Shown: in pieces, positions 26,758 through 35,585 of the stretch
How positions within the stretch are numbered: position 1 is the first letter of the stretch
How the letters are laid out: each line of letters starts with the position of its first letter
NCBI GenBank assembly: GCA_017473555.1
Contig: JAFUKO010000034.1
Coordinates: 1-39,320, forward strand
Direction: 5' to 3'
DNA length: 39,320 nt
From: Ruminococcus sp.
Lineage (GTDB): Bacteria > Bacillota > Clostridia > Oscillospirales > Acutalibacteraceae
Notes under the pieces: generated by a model
The model's input: only the letters and a program-made list of their open reading frames with translations
Told to the model about the DNA's origin: nothing
The model's database searches: none
Position numbers and translations under genes: made by a program

Positions 26758-27843
26758 TTGGCAGTTATGCAGGAATATAAATGTCCGTGCTGTGGCGGTG
26801 CAATAGCGTTTGACAGCGCGAGTCAGAAAATGAAATGTCCTTTCTGCGATACTGAGTTCGAAATGGATGCGCTTAAAGCATATGATAACGAGCTTAATAA
26901 TGAACAGGGCGATAATATGCAGTGGGACACACAAGCTGGTGGACAGTGGTCTGTTGATGAAACAACAGGTCTGAATACATATGTTTGTCAGTCTTGTGGT
27001 GGTTCAATTGTCGGCGATGAAACAACAGCTGCAACATCTTGTCCATATTGTGGTAACCCTGTTGTGCTTATGGGACAGTTCTCAGGTGATTTGAAACCTG
27101 ATTTTGTTATTCCGTTTAAGCTTGATAAAAATGCTGCTAAAGAAGCTTTACTCAAGCATTACAAAGGTAAAGTTTTACTTCCTAAGGTATTTAAAGAACA
27201 GAACCATATTGACGAAATCAAGGGTTTGTATGTTCCTTTCTGGCTCTTTGATGCTGATGCTAATGCTAATATCAGATATAAGGCAACCAGAGTTAGACGT
27301 TGGAGCGATAGCAATTATGATTATACTGAAACAAGTTATTTTTCAGTAATCCGTGGTGGTAATATCGGCTTTGAAAGAGTTCCTGTTGACGGTTCATCAA
27401 AAATGCCTGATGATTTAATGGAATCTATTGAGCCATATAACTTTAACGATGCTGTTAATTTCCAGACTGCATATCTTGCCGGATATTTAGCTGATAAGTA
27501 TGACGTTGATGCTCAACAGAGTATCGACAGAGCTAACCAGCGAATCAAACATAGTGTTGAGCAATCTTTTATAGAAACAGTTAAAGGTTTTACAACTGTA
27601 GTTCCTGAATCAACTTGCGTTAATCTTTCAAATGGTAAAGCTAAGTACGCTCTTTATCCTGTGTGGATATTGAACACAACATGGAAAGATAAGAAGTATC
27701 TTTTCGCTATGAATGGTCAAACAGGAAAATTCGTTGGTGATCTTCCTATGGACAAAGGTTTGCTCGGTAAATGGTTTGGTATTATTGCCGGTGCAGTAAC
27801 TGCAGCATCTTTCCTTTTAATGTTGCTTGTTGGTTTGTTATAA
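26758..27843 (+). CDS. Zinc-ribbon membrane protein, YdjG-like
   Basis: A 361-residue protein with two zinc ribbons: CPCC/CPFC (residues about 9-30) and CQSC/CPYC (about 77-98). A long mixed domain follows with VPFWLFDADANANIRY and YALYPVWILNTTWKDK. The C-terminus holds one membrane span (about 338-360). This layout matches B. subtilis YdjG (TFIIB-like zinc ribbon plus membrane anchor). The start is TTG at 26758, 7 bases after AGAGGTG; the ATG at 26767 is too far from it. Between the YdjI-like and TPM genes, 44 and 14 bases away: one operon. Confidence 0.83.
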   Translation: MAVMQEYKCPCCGGAIAFDSASQKMKCPFCDTEFEMDALKAYDNELNNEQGDNMQWDTQAGGQWSVDETTGLNTYVCQSCGGSIVGDETTAATSCPYCGNPVVLMGQFSGDLKPDFVIPFKLDKNAAKEALLKHYKGKVLLPKVFKEQNHIDEIKGLYVPFWLFDADANANIRYKATRVRRWSDSNYDYTETSYFSVIRGGNIGFERVPVDGSSKMPDDLMESIEPYNFNDAVNFQTAYLAGYLADKYDVDAQQSIDRANQRIKHSVEQSFIETVKGFTTVVPESTCVNLSNGKAKYALYPVWILNTTWKDKKYLFAMNGQTGKFVGDLPMDKGLLGKWFGIIAGAVTAASFLLMLLVGLL

Positions 27844-27857
27844 GGGAGGTGCAGTGA

Positions 27858-28661
27858 ATGAATAAACGTATTTTTGCTTTAATATGTGCTGTTCTTTTAT
27901 GTGTAATTTCTGTTATACCTGCATTTGCAGAACCTAATGTTCCACGTCTTGTTGACGATGCAATGCTTTTGGAGGATTATGAAGCAGAAGATTTGTTAGA
28001 GCAGCTTGATGAAATAAGCGAGAGACAGCAGTTTGATGTTGCTATCGTAACAGTTCAGTCGCTCGATGGAGCTACACCACAGGCTTACGCTGACGATTAC
28101 TTCGATTATAATAACTTTGGTTATGGCTCTACACGTGATGGTGTGTTATTGCTCCTATCAATGGAAGAGCGTGATTGGTATATCTCAACCAGCGGTTATG
28201 GTATCACAGCGTTTACAGATGCCGGAATAAGCTATATCGGTGAACAGATTGTTTCTGATTTCTCAAGTGAATTCTATTATTATGGTTTCCAGACATTTGC
28301 TGAATTGTGTGATGATTTTATCACACAGGCTAACAACGGCGCTCCTTATGACGTGGATAATATGCCTGAAGCAGAATTCTCGTTCTTTGGTACATTAATC
28401 ATTGCATTAGGTATCGGTTTAGTTGTGGCTGCAATTGTTTGTCTCGTTTTTGCTTTACAGCTTAAGTCTGTTCATAGTCAGAGTGCCGCATCAAATTATG
28501 TAAAACCAGGTAGTATGCATGTTACTGATTCCCGTGAATTTTTCCTCTATCGTACTGTGGATAGACGAGAAAAACCGAAGGAGAACACCTCAAGTGGAGG
28601 TTCAAGTGTACATACATCATCATCTGGCAGAACTCACGGTGGTGGCGGCGGAAAGTTCTGA
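27858..28661 (+). CDS. TPM domain membrane protein, YdjH-like
   Basis: A 267-residue protein. A signal peptide (residues 1-24, ending PAFA) is followed by a TPM domain (about 27-160): RLVDDAMLLEDYEAEDL, DGVLLLLSMEERDWYIS and SGYGITAFTD are its marks. A membrane span lies at about 176-200, then a polar tail ending in a Ser/Gly-rich stretch (GRTHGGGGGKF). TPM proteins are often called phosphatases on thin evidence; a catalytic role is not shown here. It overlaps nothing and starts 14 bases after the YdjG-like gene (GGGAGG before the ATG). A terminator follows. Confidence 0.86.
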   Translation: MNKRIFALICAVLLCVISVIPAFAEPNVPRLVDDAMLLEDYEAEDLLEQLDEISERQQFDVAIVTVQSLDGATPQAYADDYFDYNNFGYGSTRDGVLLLLSMEERDWYISTSGYGITAFTDAGISYIGEQIVSDFSSEFYYYGFQTFAELCDDFITQANNGAPYDVDNMPEAEFSFFGTLIIALGIGLVVAAIVCLVFALQLKSVHSQSAASNYVKPGSMHVTDSREFFLYRTVDRREKPKENTSSGGSSVHTSSSGRTHGGGGGKF

Positions 28662-28680
28662 TTTTTCTATTTACTATAAA

Positions 28681-28712
28681 AAGGTATTCGCAAGTTTGCG
28701 GATACCTTTTTT
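28681..28712 (+). terminator. Terminator after the SPFH/zinc-ribbon/TPM operon
   Basis: AAGGTATTCGCAA pairs with TTGCGGATACCTT (28681-28708, one T-G pair), followed by a run of T to 28712. Confidence 0.9.
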
Positions 28713-28748
28713 GTGTCTATATAGCTTTTTGTAATTATAGTGATTGTG

Positions 28749-28776
28749 TTGCAACTGTTGTACATAGTGCTACAAT
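28749..28776 (+). promoter_or_regulatory. Candidate distal promoter of the amylase gene
   Basis: TTGCAA (28749-28754), a 16-base spacer and TACAAT (28771-28776). The spacer is one base short of ideal; it may be one of two promoters. Confidence 0.45.
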
Positions 28777-29009
28777 ATTCGTATCAATAAACATAATATC
28801 TATACGAAAAGACGATGAAGGGCGATGATTGCCTGTTTTTGCCAAAAAACAGCTTGTTAAAATTAACAAAAACGAGTGATGTAATTAGTGCACAATAACT
28901 ATATAGAAAAGCTCGAAGTAAATTTTGTTGTTTAATATTATCAAATTTAATGCTTAGTATTTAGATATATTGTACAAGTAAAATCTTCAAAGTTTAGTGT
29001 TAATATCCG

Positions 29010-29039
29010 TTGTAATTTCACTAACAATTATAGTAAAAT
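29010..29039 (+). promoter_or_regulatory. Candidate proximal promoter of the amylase gene
   Basis: TTGTAA (29010-29015), an 18-base spacer and TAAAAT (29034-29039), about 57 bases before the start codon. The palindrome at 29055-29070 lies just downstream of the expected transcription start. Confidence 0.55.
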
Positions 29040-29054
29040 ATCATTGTAAAAATA

Positions 29055-29070
29055 TAGATTATATAATCTA
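29055..29070 (+). repeat. 16-bp perfect palindrome before the amylase ribosome binding site
   Basis: TAGATTATATAATCTA is its own reverse complement. It lies between the proximal promoter and the AGGAGAG ribosome binding site, a position that fits a repressor operator. It lacks the usual cre (CcpA) pattern. Confidence 0.5.
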
Positions 29071-29095
29071 AAAACTAACTTTAGGAGAGATTACG

Positions 29096-31402
29096 ATGAA
29101 AAGAGTTTTGAGTGTTGCTTTAGCATTCTGCATTATGCTTTCTTGCTTTATTTCTGCAGATTGCCTTTTTGTTAATGCTAATGCAGCAAGTGTAGAAACA
29201 GCTGCTGTTTCTGCTAGTACAGGTCCACAGAGTCAGATTCAGGGTAGTGCAGTTCTTCATTGCTTTAACTGGTCTTACAACTCAATCAAAAACAATCTTC
29301 AGGCGATTAAAGACGCTGGCTACACAGCTGTACAGACATCACCTGTTCAGAGTCCTAAGGACTACAATTCTTCTTGGAGAGATCAGAGAGGTCAGTGGTG
29401 GAAGCTTTATCAGCCACTTGATTTTAATATCTCCAATTACACTTGGTTAGGTAATAAATCAGAGCTCAAATCTCTTTGTGATGCTGCTGAAAAAATGGGC
29501 ATCAAAGTTATTGTTGACGTTGTTGCAAACCACGTTGCTAACAAGCAGGATGGTGGCGGTTACGGCAACATAAATGACGGTGTCGCTTCTAACCTCAGAC
29601 GTCCTGAGTATTATCACGATCGTTATGACTGGGCTAATGATAATAGCCGTTACGATATGACAATGGGTCACATCGGTATGCCTGACTTAAACACTGCTCA
29701 TCCTGATGTACAGAACATCGTTAAAAACTTCCTCATTGATTGTATCAATCAGGGTGTTGATGGTTTCCGTTTCGACGCTGCTAAGCACATCGAGCTTCCT
29801 ACTGACGATGGTAACAGAAGTGATTTCTGGCCAACAGTAATCAATGGTTCACAGGCTACAACACAGAATCAGATTTACTACTATGGTGAGATTCTCAACG
29901 GTTGTGGTACAGATATCGGCAACTTTACAAAATATATGAGTATCACTGATAACAACACCGGTGATAGCATCCTTGTTGCTGCTAACAACAGAAATGCATC
30001 AGGTTTAGCTTACGGTAACTATAATAAGGGCGGTGCACCAGACAAGAGTGTATTATGGGTTGAGTCTCACGATACACATATGGGCGAGTCAGGTTCAGCT
30101 GGTATGTCTAAGACTGAATACGTTTCTGATGATACTATTATCAGAGCTTGGGCTATGGTTGGCTCAAGAGCTGATTCAACAGCTCTTTTCTTTGCTCGTC
30201 CAGCAGGCAACATGGGTGATGCAAGTTCAAACACAACATATAAATCAAAGGCTGTTGCAGAAGTTAATAAGTTCAAGAACTACTTTGCAGGCCAGACAGA
30301 ATACCTTTCTTCTGAAAATTCAATCGCTTACAACGAGCGTGGTAACTCAGGTGTCGTTTTAGTTAATGCTAATGGTGGTTCTTGCTCAGTTAATGTAACT
30401 GCTAAGAAAATGGCTAATGGTACATATAAAGATGCAGTATCAGGTAGCACATTTACTGTTTCGAATGGTAGAATTTCAGGTAACATCGGTAATACAGGTG
30501 TTGCTGTTGTATACAATCCAACAAACACACCAACACCAACACAGCCAACTGTTGCTCCAACAAAACCAACAGAAAAGCCAACAGAAGCTCCTAAGAAGTA
30601 TCTCTGTGGTGACGTTGATTTAGACAAACAGGTTAATATCATGGACGGAACATATACACAGCTCCATCTTGCAAAGAGCCTTGTACTTACAGGCGATGCA
30701 TTTTTAGCTGCTGACGTTGATCTTAACTCTGATGTAAATATTATGGATACAACATCAATTCAGCTGTATTTAGCAAGTAAACCGGTTGAGGGTACATATT
30801 GTGGTCAATATATAAACGGTAGTGTTGAACCAACTGAGCCTACAATCCCTGTTCCTGTTGGCAACTATATTTACTTTAAGAATAATAACAACTGGAGCAC
30901 AGTTAACGCATATTTCTGGAGCGACGAAAATGATGCTATGATGAGTTGGCCTGGTCAGAATATGCAGTCAGTAGCAAACGGTGTTTATATGATTGAATTA
31001 CCAGCTGGTGCTACAAAGGTTATTTTCAACAATGGTGGTAATGAGCAGACAGGCGACCTTAATGTTGAGGGTGTAGGTAAAATCTACAATAATGGTTCAT
31101 GGAGCGACTTTAACGGTGAAATCGATGATCCAAAACCGGTAGATGGAAATTTCATTTACTTCAAGAATAACAGTAACTGGGGTCAGGTTAAAGCTTACTA
31201 CTGGAGTGATTCAAACACAACAATGGTTGAGTGGCCTGGTCAGGATATGGAGTCTGTAGGTAATAATGTTTATAGAATTGAATTACCTGCTGATGCAACT
31301 AAGATTATTTTCAACAACGGAGATAATGATAAAACAGGCGACCTTAATATCGAAGGTTTCAATAAAATCTACGATAACGGTTGGAACAATTATAACGGTT
31401 AA
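29096..31402 (+). CDS. Secreted alpha-amylase (GH13, AmyE-like) with dockerin and two CBM26 modules
   Basis: It hydrolyses alpha-1,4 links of starch outside the cell. The 768-residue protein has a signal peptide (1-30), then a GH13 domain close to B. subtilis AmyE (subfamily 28 type): HCFNWSYNSIKNNL, DVVANH at 141-146, nucleophile Asp227 in GFRFDAAKH, acid/base Glu265 in YYGEIL, and Asp326 in VESHDTH. All three catalytic residues are present. A Pro/Thr linker (476-500) leads to a type I dockerin (505-560; repeats GDVDLDKQVNIMD and ADVDLNSDVNIMD). Two tandem CBM26 modules (588-673 and 685-767) with WPGQNM and WPGQDM follow. AGGAGAG precedes the ATG. Module make-up resembles the first gene of the window and R. 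bromii amylosome enzymes. Confidence 0.95.
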   Translation: MKRVLSVALAFCIMLSCFISADCLFVNANAASVETAAVSASTGPQSQIQGSAVLHCFNWSYNSIKNNLQAIKDAGYTAVQTSPVQSPKDYNSSWRDQRGQWWKLYQPLDFNISNYTWLGNKSELKSLCDAAEKMGIKVIVDVVANHVANKQDGGGYGNINDGVASNLRRPEYYHDRYDWANDNSRYDMTMGHIGMPDLNTAHPDVQNIVKNFLIDCINQGVDGFRFDAAKHIELPTDDGNRSDFWPTVINGSQATTQNQIYYYGEILNGCGTDIGNFTKYMSITDNNTGDSILVAANNRNASGLAYGNYNKGGAPDKSVLWVESHDTHMGESGSAGMSKTEYVSDDTIIRAWAMVGSRADSTALFFARPAGNMGDASSNTTYKSKAVAEVNKFKNYFAGQTEYLSSENSIAYNERGNSGVVLVNANGGSCSVNVTAKKMANGTYKDAVSGSTFTVSNGRISGNIGNTGVAVVYNPTNTPTPTQPTVAPTKPTEKPTEAPKKYLCGDVDLDKQVNIMDGTYTQLHLAKSLVLTGDAFLAADVDLNSDVNIMDTTSIQLYLASKPVEGTYCGQYINGSVEPTEPTIPVPVGNYIYFKNNNNWSTVNAYFWSDENDAMMSWPGQNMQSVANGVYMIELPAGATKVIFNNGGNEQTGDLNVEGVGKIYNNGSWSDFNGEIDDPKPVDGNFIYFKNNSNWGQVKAYYWSDSNTTMVEWPGQDMESVGNNVYRIELPADATKIIFNNGDNDKTGDLNIEGFNKIYDNGWNNYNG

Positions 31403-31420
31403 TTATTTGAAACATATAGA

Positions 31421-31451
31421 AAAAGGGAGTCGATACGACTCCCTTTTTTTT
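31421..31451 (+). terminator. Terminator after the amylase gene
   Basis: AAAAGGGAGTCG (31421-31432) pairs with CGACTCCCTTTT (31436-31447) around ATA, followed by four more T. Confidence 0.92.
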
Positions 31452-31455
31452 GCAC

Positions 31456-31488
31456 TGAAAAACCGCCATCTATAAGAAGATGGCGGTT
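31456..31488 (-). terminator. Terminator of the histidine operon
   Basis: On the minus strand, arms at 31488-31478 and 31471-31461 form a perfect 11-bp stem (AACCGCCATCT) with a 6-base loop. A T-run follows to about 31458. Confidence 0.88.
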
Positions 31489-31491
31489 TAG

Positions 31492-32241
31492 TTATGTCAG
31501 ATTATCGTATTCATCAAAACAATAGCAAAGAGTATCTTTATCATGACTATCGCTAGACAGAATGAATTTGGCTCCATTTGCCTTAAGGTAATCATATATC
31601 TGTTTTGATGGGTAAGGGGAAGTGCGGTATCCTCTGGATATAGCACCTGTGTTGATTTCAAATATTGCGTTTGATTTCAGTAATGAATCCGCTGCACGTT
31701 TGAACGAATTTACATATCGTGCATCGTTTTCATTAAACAACTCTCCGTTTTCATTGAACTTTGATATTAAATCAAAATGTCCAATGATATCAGCATTTGT
31801 TTTTCTTACTACATCAGCAACAGTTTTATAATACTCATCAATCAAAGCGTAAATATCTCCGCTAAAATGCGTGTCAGCTGCATTCATTAATATTTCGGCA
31901 GACTCATCAACAGGTATGTATTCATTTTGAGCCTTTATATAGTGCACAGACCCTATAACGTAATCATAAGGCTCTGTGCTCTCATCTGAGTAAAAGTCTT
32001 GTTCAATACCTGTGTAAACTTCGATTTTGTCTTTGTACTTGTCTTTAAGTGAATAAAGAGTATCAATGTACTCCTTGATACGCTCTTTTTTTATACAGTA
32101 ACTTTCATCAAAGTGTGTATATGAATGGTCTGAGATACCGATTTTTGTCATTCCTGACTCAATAGCCATAACAACAATATCTTCAACAGAGCTTTTGCCG
32201 TCGCTGAAATCTGAATGGACGTGAAAATCAAAGCGTTGCAT
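31492..32241 (-). CDS. hisJ: PHP-type histidinol-phosphatase
   Basis: It removes phosphate from histidinol phosphate, the step before HisD. The 249-residue PHP-domain protein starts with the metal-binding FHVHSDFSDG (His7, His9) and has GISDHSYTHF, YTGIEQDFY, IGSVHYI, IIGHFDLIS and a C-terminal LSSDSHDKD. This is the HisJ/HisK type common in Firmicutes; a HAD-type phosphatase is absent. Its ATG overlaps the hisIE stop by one base (TAATG), so it is the last gene of the his operon. Context makes histidinol phosphate the likely substrate. Confidence 0.9.
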   Translation of the reverse strand: MQRFDFHVHSDFSDGKSSVEDIVVMAIESGMTKIGISDHSYTHFDESYCIKKERIKEYIDTLYSLKDKYKDKIEVYTGIEQDFYSDESTEPYDYVIGSVHYIKAQNEYIPVDESAEILMNAADTHFSGDIYALIDEYYKTVADVVRKTNADIIGHFDLISKFNENGELFNENDARYVNSFKRAADSLLKSNAIFEINTGAISRGYRTSPYPSKQIYDYLKANGAKFILSSDSHDKDTLCYCFDEYDNLT

Positions 32242-32888
32242 TATGTCATTTTCTCCTGCTTAACCTTATGGTCAATAACATGACGTGAAGCAAGTTCGTT
32301 ATGTATATCTTCAAGAGAAATACCCTGTTCAATCATAAGAACCATTACATGATAAGCTAAATCAGCAATTTCGTATATTGTTTCTTTTCTATCCTCAGCT
32401 TTGGCTGCAATAATAACCTCAGTACATTCTTCACCAATTTTCTTTAAGATTTTATCCAAACCTTTCTGGAAAAGGTAAGTGGTGTATGAACCTTCTTTTT
32501 CGTCGGTTTTTCTGCCTTCAATAAGTTCCATTAAACTCTGATAAGAAAACTCATGTCTTTCGTCACTCTGGAATACTTCGTTATTGAAGCATGATGTTGT
32601 ACCTAAATGGCAAGCAGGGCCGTCCGGCTCTACCATAACAACTAAAGCATCGTTGTCGCAGTCTGCTGTAATAGAAACAATATGCTGATAATTTGAACTA
32701 GTTTCACCTTTAAGCCAGAGTTCCTGTCTTGAACGACTATAAAAACAGGTCAGCTCTTTTTCCATAGAAATTTTGAGGCTTTCTTTGTTCATATAAGCAA
32801 GTGTAAGAACTTTTTTTGTTTTAGCATCTACAACAATAGCAGGGATAAGACCCTTATCATCAAATTTTAACTTTTCAATATCAAACAT
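32241..32888 (-). CDS. hisIE: Bifunctional phosphoribosyl-AMP cyclohydrolase / phosphoribosyl-ATP pyrophosphatase (HisIE)
   Basis: It carries out steps 2 and 3 of histidine synthesis. The 215-residue fusion has the HisI part (about 1-115: [35 protein letters not shown] with metal-binding Cys) and the HisE part (about 120-215: [35 protein letters not shown]). It lies 15 bases after hisF and overlaps the PHP gene by one base. Confidence 0.95.
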   Translation of the reverse strand: MFDIEKLKFDDKGLIPAIVVDAKTKKVLTLAYMNKESLKISMEKELTCFYSRSRQELWLKGETSSNYQHIVSITADCDNDALVVMVEPDGPACHLGTTSCFNNEVFQSDERHEFSYQSLMELIEGRKTDEKEGSYTTYLFQKGLDKILKKIGEECTEVIIAAKAEDRKETIYEIADLAYHVMVLMIEQGISLEDIHNELASRHVIDHKVKQEKMT

Positions 32889-32903
32889 TGTAATTCTCCT
32901 TAG

Positions 32904-33665
32904 TTATGATAAGCGGGTAGGGATACCTGCTTTGGACATTTCAGCTTTAAGATCAGAAATTTTCACTTCACCGAAATGGAAAATAGAAGCCGCAAGGCCT
33001 GCGTCAACTTTAGGTAATGTATTAAACAGAGTGATAAAGTCATCAATTTTTCCTGCACCGCCCGATGCGATTACAGGTACAGAAACAGCATTACATACAG
33101 CTTCCAGCATTTCAAGGTCAAAGCCTTTTTTAACGCCGTCTGTATCAATGGAATTAAGGACTACTTCTCCTGCACCATTACCGACACAACGTTTAATCCA
33201 TTCGATAGCTTCCATACCGGTATTTTCACGTCCGCCCTTAGCAAATACCCTGAAAACACCGTCAACTCTTTTTACGTCAGCTGATATAACAACGCATTGG
33301 TCGCCATACAACTTTGCAGCTTCATAAATAAGCTGTGGATTACGGATTGCACCTGAGTTAACAGAAACTTTGTCAGCACCACATTTTAGTACTCTGTCAA
33401 AATCGTCGACAGTATTTATACCACCCCCAACAGTCAGCGGAATGAATACACTCTTTGCTGTTTCGCAAAGGATATCTGTAAAAAGCTTTCTGCCGTCTGA
33501 CGAAGCTGTTATATCATAAAATACTAGCTCATCAGCTCCGCAATCGCTGTAGTATTTAGCGAGGGTAATAGGGGAAGAAACATCGCTTAAACCTTCGAAG
33601 TTAACACCTTTTACAACTCTACCGTCTTTTACGTCAAGGCAAGGGATAATTCTTTTAGTAATCAT
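32904..33665 (-). CDS. hisF: Imidazole glycerol phosphate synthase, cyclase subunit HisF
   Basis: HisF uses ammonia from HisH to form imidazole glycerol phosphate and AICAR. The 253-residue TIM barrel has IPCLDVKDGRVVKGV with catalytic Asp11, LTVGGGI, DKVSVNSGA, VISADVKR with the second catalytic Asp, and VIASGGAG. It overlaps hisA by four bases (ATGA). Confidence 0.96.
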   Translation of the reverse strand: MITKRIIPCLDVKDGRVVKGVNFEGLSDVSSPITLAKYYSDCGADELVFYDITASSDGRKLFTDILCETAKSVFIPLTVGGGINTVDDFDRVLKCGADKVSVNSGAIRNPQLIYEAAKLYGDQCVVISADVKRVDGVFRVFAKGGRENTGMEAIEWIKRCVGNGAGEVVLNSIDTDGVKKGFDLEMLEAVCNAVSVPVIASGGAGKIDDFITLFNTLPKVDAGLAASIFHFGEVKISDLKAEMSKAGIPTRLS

Positions 33666-34375
33666 TGTGCCACCTCGATTGCCTCTTTTAAATCGATTGC
33701 TTTTGTGTAGTACGCTTTTCCAATAATAGCACCGTAGATATCAAGCTTTCTGAGTTTAGCGATATCATCAATAGTAGATACGCCACCTGATGCGATTATT
33801 TGAATATCAAATCTTTCGCTCAGCTCTTTGTAAAGCTCGTGATTAGTGCCTTGCATAGCTCCGTCTTTTGAAATATCTGTGCATATAATTGTCTTAACAC
33901 CGATGTTTTGCATTTTATCACAAAAAGCAAAAGCATCATCATCTGATGTTTCGGTCCAGCCTTTAATAGCTACATATCCGTCTTTGATATCAATACCAAC
34001 AGCGATCCTGTCACCATATTTAGCGACAGCTTCTTCAACAAAACCGGGATTTGTAACAGCGGCTGTGCCAAGAATAACTCTGTCTACACCGGCTGTGATG
34101 TATTTATCGATTACATCCATATTACGGATTCCGCCACCAATTTCACAAAAAAGACCTGTGCTATCTTTGATGTTTTTTACAACTTCAAAGTTTGGAGTTG
34201 TACCGCTTTTTGCACCTTCTAAATCAACAAGGTGAATGTGAGTAGCACCACAGTTTTTGAAGTCAATAGCTACTTCAACAGGATTTTCGCTATATACAGT
34301 CATTTGATTATAATCGCCTTTAAAAAGGCGTACTGCTTTTTTGTCATACATATCAATAGCAGGATAAATCAGCAT
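33662..34375 (-). CDS. hisA: Phosphoribosylformimino-AICAR-phosphate isomerase HisA
   Basis: It is the Amadori isomerase before HisF/HisH. The 237-residue TIM barrel has YPAIDMYDKKAVRL with catalytic Asp8, LVDLEGAKSG, EIGGGIRN, RVILGTAAV, GIDIKDGYVA and IASGGVST. It overlaps hisH by 7 bases and hisF by 4. Confidence 0.95.
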   Translation of the reverse strand: MLIYPAIDMYDKKAVRLFKGDYNQMTVYSENPVEVAIDFKNCGATHIHLVDLEGAKSGTTPNFEVVKNIKDSTGLFCEIGGGIRNMDVIDKYITAGVDRVILGTAAVTNPGFVEEAVAKYGDRIAVGIDIKDGYVAIKGWTETSDDDAFAFCDKMQNIGVKTIICTDISKDGAMQGTNHELYKELSERFDIQIIASGGVSTIDDIAKLRKLDIYGAIIGKAYYTKAIDLKEAIEVAQ

Positions 34376-34998
34376 ACAAAACCCTCCTTTAATGATACAA
34401 AGGCTTTCAGTATTGAGAGCCCGATTTTACCGCTTTTTTCAGGGTGAAACTGACAACCGAATACATTATTATCAGCTACTGCTGCTGTTATCTCTGTACC
34501 ATATTCAGCCGTAGCGATTACAGATGAATCACACTCAGTTGCGTAATATGAGTGTACGAAATACACACAGTCGCCGTTTTTGATGTTTTTAAAAATAGGG
34601 GAAGGCTCACCTTTGAATATTAGCGGATTCCAACCAATATGTGGAATTTTATACTCTGGGGAAACAGCGTCTTTAATTGGTTTAACTACACCTTTGATGA
34701 GTCCCAAACCTTCATGTTCACCGTATTCATAGCTTTTATCAAAGAGCATTTGCATACCAAGACAGATACCCATAAGCGGTTTGCCGCTTTTTGCAAGCTC
34801 CTTGATAACAACGTCTAAGCCTGTTTTTCTGAGCTTATCTGCGGCGTCTTCAAATGCTCCGACACCAGGCAGAATAATCTGATCAGCTTTTTCTAATATT
34901 TCTTTATCATCGGTTACGACTACCTCAGCTCCAATAGCATTAAGTGAGCATTTCAGAGAAAAGAGATTGCCGACACCGTAATCAACAATAGCAACCAT
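34369..34998 (-). CDS. hisH: Imidazole glycerol phosphate synthase, glutaminase subunit HisH
   Basis: HisH releases ammonia from glutamine for HisF. The 209-residue class I glutaminase has LPGVGAF, the nucleophile Cys79 in GICLGMQ and the His-x-Glu pair in FHPEKSG. Its ATG overlaps the hisB stop by one base. Confidence 0.95.
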   Translation of the reverse strand: MVAIVDYGVGNLFSLKCSLNAIGAEVVVTDDKEILEKADQIILPGVGAFEDAADKLRKTGLDVVIKELAKSGKPLMGICLGMQMLFDKSYEYGEHEGLGLIKGVVKPIKDAVSPEYKIPHIGWNPLIFKGEPSPIFKNIKNGDCVYFVHSYYATECDSSVIATAEYGTEITAAVADNNVFGCQFHPEKSGKIGLSILKAFVSLKEGFVC

Positions 34999-35585
34999 TA
35001 TAAAACACCTTTTGTGGAAAGAATATCATCAGCAAATTTGCTGTCTATTTTTACAGCTTCTTTGATTGTTCTGGCAACAGATTTAAAAGTACCCTCGATT
35101 ATATGATGAGAGTTTTTGCCGTCAAGCTGTTTGATGTGAAGAGTACACTCGGCGTTGCGGATAAAGCCGTAAAAGAACTCTTCGGTAAGCTCTGTATCAA
35201 ATGTACCAACTTTTTCAGCAGGAATATCTAAATCGTAGTTAAGATATGACCTACCTGAAAAATCGATAGCTGAAAGAATGAGAGTCTCATCCATAGGAAG
35301 TATCATATATCCGTAACGTGTGACACCTTTTTTATCAACTAGAGCTTCTTTGAAAGCAAGACCAAGTGAAATACCTATATCTTCAACAGTGTGGTGGTCA
35401 TCTACATTAGTATCACCAACGCATTTTACATCAAGATCAAATCTGCCGTGTTTTGCAAATAATGTAAGCATATGATCTAAAAATCCACAGCCTGTATCAA
35501 TGTTACTTTCACCTTTGCCATCGAGATTTAAAGTAAGTGAAATATCTGTTTCCGCAGTTTTGCGGTTAATTGTAGAGGTTCTCAT
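34998..35585 (-). CDS. hisB: Imidazoleglycerol-phosphate dehydratase HisB
   Basis: A monofunctional 195-residue dehydratase without the E. coli phosphatase domain, consistent with the separate PHP phosphatase. Metal-binding blocks GFLDHMLTLFAKHG, DDHHTVEDIGISLG and SHHIIEGTFKS are present. Overlaps hisC by four bases. Confidence 0.96.
   Translation of the reverse strand: MRTSTINRKTAETDISLTLNLDGKGESNIDTGCGFLDHMLTLFAKHGRFDLDVKCVGDTNVDDHHTVEDIGISLGLAFKEALVDKKGVTRYGYMILPMDETLILSAIDFSGRSYLNYDLDIPAEKVGTFDTELTEEFFYGFIRNAECTLHIKQLDGKNSHHIIEGTFKSVARTIKEAVKIDSKFADDILSTKGVL

Larger units (their letters stand above)
28713..29095 (+). other. Gene-poor leader upstream of the amylase gene
   Basis: These 383 bases hold no convincing gene. 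They are AT-rich and contain two promoter candidates (28749-28776 and 29010-29039), a small hairpin CTGTTTTT-GCCA-AAAAACAG region (about 28833-28852), an inverted repeat TTGTTAA-AA-TTAACAA just after it, and a 16-bp palindrome at 29055-29070. I recognise no riboswitch class. A transcript from the first promoter would have a leader of about 310 bases. Confidence 0.6.

Noticed and set aside
28780..28870. Riboswitch (for example c-di-GMP) in the amylase leader
   Set aside because: Only short AT-rich hairpins are present; no conserved aptamer core could be matched.
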